Source: Glaciihabitans arcticus (GTDB lineage Bacteria; Actinomycetota; Actinomycetes; Actinomycetales; Microbacteriaceae). From it: 64,000 nucleotides of DNA. How positions within the stretch are numbered: the first letter of the stretch is position 1; every line of letters begins with the position of its first letter. The stretch covers positions 2,046,001 to 2,110,000 of the forward strand of contig NZ_SISG01000001.1 in the NCBI RefSeq assembly GCF_004310685.1, given 5' to 3'. Both the position numbers and the translations under genes were made by a program. This document shows positions 61,788-64,000 of the stretch, piece after piece. The notes beneath the pieces are model-generated. The model searched no databases and had not been told where the DNA came from. It saw nothing but the letters and a program-made list of their open reading frames with translations.

Positions 61788-63596
61788 CTAGACGAGTGAC
61801 TCGCGCCACGCGGCGTGCAGCTGCGCGAAGCGGCCGGTGCCGGCGATGAGGTCGCGGGGGGTTCCGTCTTCCACGATGATCCCGTGCTCCATTACGAGCA
61901 CGCGGTCGGCGATCGCAACCGTCGAGAGACGGTGCGCGATGATGATCGCCGTGCGGTCGGCGAGCAGGGTCGTGAGACCCTCCTGCACGAGTCGTTCCGA
62001 GGGGATATCGAGCGAGGCGGTGGCCTCATCCAGAATCAGAACGACCGGGTCGGCGAGGAACGCACGCGCGAATGACAGCAGCTGGCGCTGGCCGGCCGAG
62101 ACCCGCCCGCCGCGCTTGTTCACGTCGGTGTCGTACCCGCCGGGCAGCGACTCGATGAACTCGTGCGCGCCGACCGCCTTGGCCGCCGCGACGATCTCCT
62201 CGCGCGACGCGTCCGGGTTGCCGAGCGCGATGTTCTCGGCGACCGTGCCCGAGAACAGGTATGCCTCCTGAGTCACCATCACGATGGCACGACGCAGATC
62301 CTTGGGATGCAACTGCCGCAGGTCGATGCCATCGAGGGTCACGGCGCCCTGGCTCGGGTCGTAGAACCGCGAGACGAGTTTCGCGAGTGTCGACTTGCCG
62401 GCTCCCGTGGACCCGACGAGCGCGATCGTCTGCCCGGATGGGATGTCGAGGTCGAACTCGGGCAGGATCACCCGGTCCTTCTTGTACGCGAACTCGACAC
62501 CGTCGAAGCGCACGGCACCCTTCGCCTCCCACAGGTCGATCGGATCGGTCGGGTCGGGAACGCTCGGCATCTCCTCGAGCACGCCCGAGATCTTCTCGAG
62601 CGCGGCCGCGGCCGACTGGTACGAGTTGTAGAACATGGCCATCTCCTGCGCGGGGGCGAAGAACTGGCGCGTGTACAGCAGCGCGGCGAGCAGCGCGCCG
62701 ATCGCGAGACCGTTGTCGGCGACCCGCAGGCCGCCGACGAGCAGCACCACGGCGAGCGCGACGTTTCCGATCAGCACGAGCCCGGGGTCGAAGATCCCGA
62801 ACAGCTGGATCACACGCGCGTTGACGAAGCGGTAGTCCTCGACCAGGTCGCCGAATTCGTCTTCGTTGCGCTTCTCCTTGCGGAACGCCTTGACGGCGCG
62901 GATGCCGGTCATGGTCTCCACGAACTGCACGATAAGGCGTGCCGAGGCGACGCGTGTCTTGCGGAACAGCGTCTGCGAGCGCAGCTGGAACCAACGCGTG
63001 AGCACGGCAAGCGGGATCAGCGCGCCGAACAGCACAAGACCGCTCACCCAGTCGACGGAGAACATCGCGATGCCGATGAACAGCATGTAGAGCGCGCCCT
63101 GCACGAGCTGGTTGACACCCGAGTCGAGCAGTTCGCGGATCGCGTCGAGGTCACTCGTCTGGCGCGCGATGATACGGCCCGACGTGTAGCTCTCGTGGAA
63201 CTCGAGGCTCAGTCGCTGCGTGTGCAGGAACACCCGCTTGCGCAGGTCGAGCAAAATCGCCTGGCTGATCTTGGCGGTCAGCACGGTGTACCACGCGATG
63301 AGCCCGGCTCCCGCGATACCCGCGATCAGGAATAGCGCGACCGTGACGCCGAGCGGCATCCAGTCGAGCTCGTCGCGCAGCGCAGGCAGTCCCTGGTCGA
63401 TGCCGATCGCAATCAACGCGGGGCCGGCGACCTGTGCGGCGGTGCTCACGATGACGACAACGAGGGTCAGGATGACCTGCGCGCGCACCGGGCTCAGCAA
63501 CGAACCGAGCAGGCGCAGCGACCGCTCCCGAATCTGCTTGCTCTCCGCCTTGTTGAAGTCGTTGCGCTCTTCACCCTCTACTCCTGTGACGCTCAC
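61788..63596 (-). CDS. ABC exporter subunit with intact catalytic site
   Basis: This 602-residue half-transporter has six membrane helices (residues ~35-320) and a C-terminal ATPase domain with Walker [22 protein letters not shown]-loop [17 protein letters not shown], a signature of [16 protein letters not shown] rather than LSGGQ, and Walker [18 protein letters not shown] with a normal catalytic Glu. It forms a heterodimer with the product of the overlapping upstream gene (GTGA). Lipid or drug export is the usual family role. Confidence 0.9.
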   Translation of the reverse strand: MSVTGVEGEERNDFNKAESKQIRERSLRLLGSLLSPVRAQVILTLVVVIVSTAAQVAGPALIAIGIDQGLPALRDELDWMPLGVTVALFLIAGIAGAGLIAWYTVLTAKISQAILLDLRKRVFLHTQRLSLEFHESYTSGRIIARQTSDLDAIRELLDSGVNQLVQGALYMLFIGIAMFSVDWVSGLVLFGALIPLAVLTRWFQLRSQTLFRKTRVASARLIVQFVETMTGIRAVKAFRKEKRNEDEFGDLVEDYRFVNARVIQLFGIFDPGLVLIGNVALAVVLLVGGLRVADNGLAIGALLAALLYTRQFFAPAQEMAMFYNSYQSAAAALEKISGVLEEMPSVPDPTDPIDLWEAKGAVRFDGVEFAYKKDRVILPEFDLDIPSGQTIALVGSTGAGKSTLAKLVSRFYDPSQGAVTLDGIDLRQLHPKDLRRAIVMVTQEAYLFSGTVAENIALGNPDASREEIVAAAKAVGAHEFIESLPGGYDTDVNKRGGRVSAGQRQLLSFARAFLADPVVLILDEATASLDIPSERLVQEGLTTLLADRTAIIIAHRLSTVAIADRVLVMEHGIIVEDGTPRDLIAGTGRFAQLHAAWRESLV

Positions 63597-64000
63597 GCTC
63601 CCACCTCCCGTTCACGATCTTCGCGTTTGACTTCGTCTTCGAGGCTCGAGATCACGAACCTGTAGTGCTCGCTCGAGGTGAGCAGCTCGGAGTGCTTGCC
63701 GACCGCGGTGATGCGGCCGTTCTCGAGCAGCGCGACCCGATCCGCCAGCATGACGGTGGATGGCCGGTGCGCCACGATCAGCGCCGTCGTCGAGGCGAGA
63801 ACCTTGCGCAGGGCCGCTTCGACGAGTGCCTCCGTGTCGACGTCGAGCGCCGAGAGCGGGTCGTCGAGCACAAGGACCGACGGCTTCGCGGCGACGGCGC
63901 GCGCGAGGGCGAGCCGTTGGCGCTGGCCACCGGAGAGGCTGAGCCCCTCCTCGCCGACCTTGGTGTCGAGTCCTTCGGGCAGGTCGTACACGAAATCGGC
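63593..64000 (-). CDS. ABC exporter subunit with degenerate Walker B (5' end beyond the window)
   Basis: The visible C-terminal part includes the [20 protein letters not shown] signature and [20 protein letters not shown], in which the catalytic Glu after the Walker B Asp is Asp. The H-loop is [20 protein letters not shown]. This is typical of the partner in heterodimeric exporters that have one non-canonical ATP site. The N-terminal membrane domain and Walker A lie beyond the right edge. The stop overlaps the next gene's start. Confidence 0.88.
   Translation of the reverse strand, partial: ADFVYDLPEGLDTKVGEEGLSLSGGQRQRLALARAVAAKPSVLVLDDPLSALDVDTEALVEAALRKVLASTTALIVAHRPSTVMLADRVALLENGRITAVGKHSELLTSSEHYRFVISSLEDEVKREDREREVGA

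Overview
The window is high-GC chromosomal DNA from an actinobacterium, most likely a member of the Microbacteriaceae (Leifsonia/Salinibacterium/Cryobacterium-like). The reasons are the GC-rich codon use, the dense GTGA/ATGA/TGATG gene overlaps, the lipobox signal peptides, actinobacterial enzymes such as maltokinase, and dispersed palindromic repeats carrying a GGTTGAGTAG...TATCGAAACC core. I see no phage, insertion sequence, tRNA, rRNA or CRISPR array. It reads as an ordinary core region with a strongly sugar-oriented accessory section.

Layout. 1-2307: an Lrp/AsnC regulator (cut by the left edge) diverging from an ornithine cyclodeaminase-CtlX hydrolase pair. 2395-8380: small proteins, a VIT-type transporter with a ferritin-like head coupled to aldose epimerase, a tandem YcxB-like pair with one member frameshifted, maltokinase, and a DeoR regulator. 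8399-10632: galT-galK. 10708-12282: a haloperoxidase-like hydrolase and a TetR regulator sharing a promoter with palindromic operators. 12351-15450: glyA-folD-CHY zinc finger-YbaK behind a ZTP riboswitch. 15983-34859: a large sugar island with GH20 hexosaminidase, two CUT1 ABC importers, an orphan binding protein, a GH4 alpha-glycosidase, a class II aldolase, three PfkB kinases, an SIS isomerase, an amidohydrolase, an unclassified 561-residue lipoprotein and a DeoR regulator. 35009-39361: two MFS exporters, purU, a membrane protein and a small secreted protein. 39402-48223: an amino-sugar cluster (nagA, nagB, ROK kinase, NagZ-type GH3, CUT1 importer, ROK repressor). 48505-51309: a three-gene flavin-based transmembrane electron-transfer module. 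51318-54381: a fourth CUT1 importer. 54675-58286: a large secreted S8 peptidase. 58527-64000: lipoproteins, icd, a GNAT acetyltransferase, an alkyltransferase-like repair protein, and a heterodimeric ABC exporter cut by the right edge.

How it works together. The SIS isomerase, the LacC/FruK-like kinase, the GatY/KbaY-like aldolase and the MelA-like GH4 enzyme resemble a galactosamine/tagatose-phosphate route fed by an ABC importer. TGATCA-containing motifs in three of the promoters suggest shared control. The nag cluster plausibly imports chitobiose or GlcNAc oligomers, cleaves them inside the cell with NagZ, then phosphorylates, deacetylates and deaminates GlcNAc. None of the four CUT1 importers has its own ATPase here, so they presumably share an MsiK-type ATPase encoded elsewhere. 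The items most worth following up are the ApbE/FMN lipoprotein/NqrB-FNR fusion module, the unclassified lipoprotein in the sugar island, the ZTP riboswitch and the galactosamine-like island with its two near-duplicate binding proteins.
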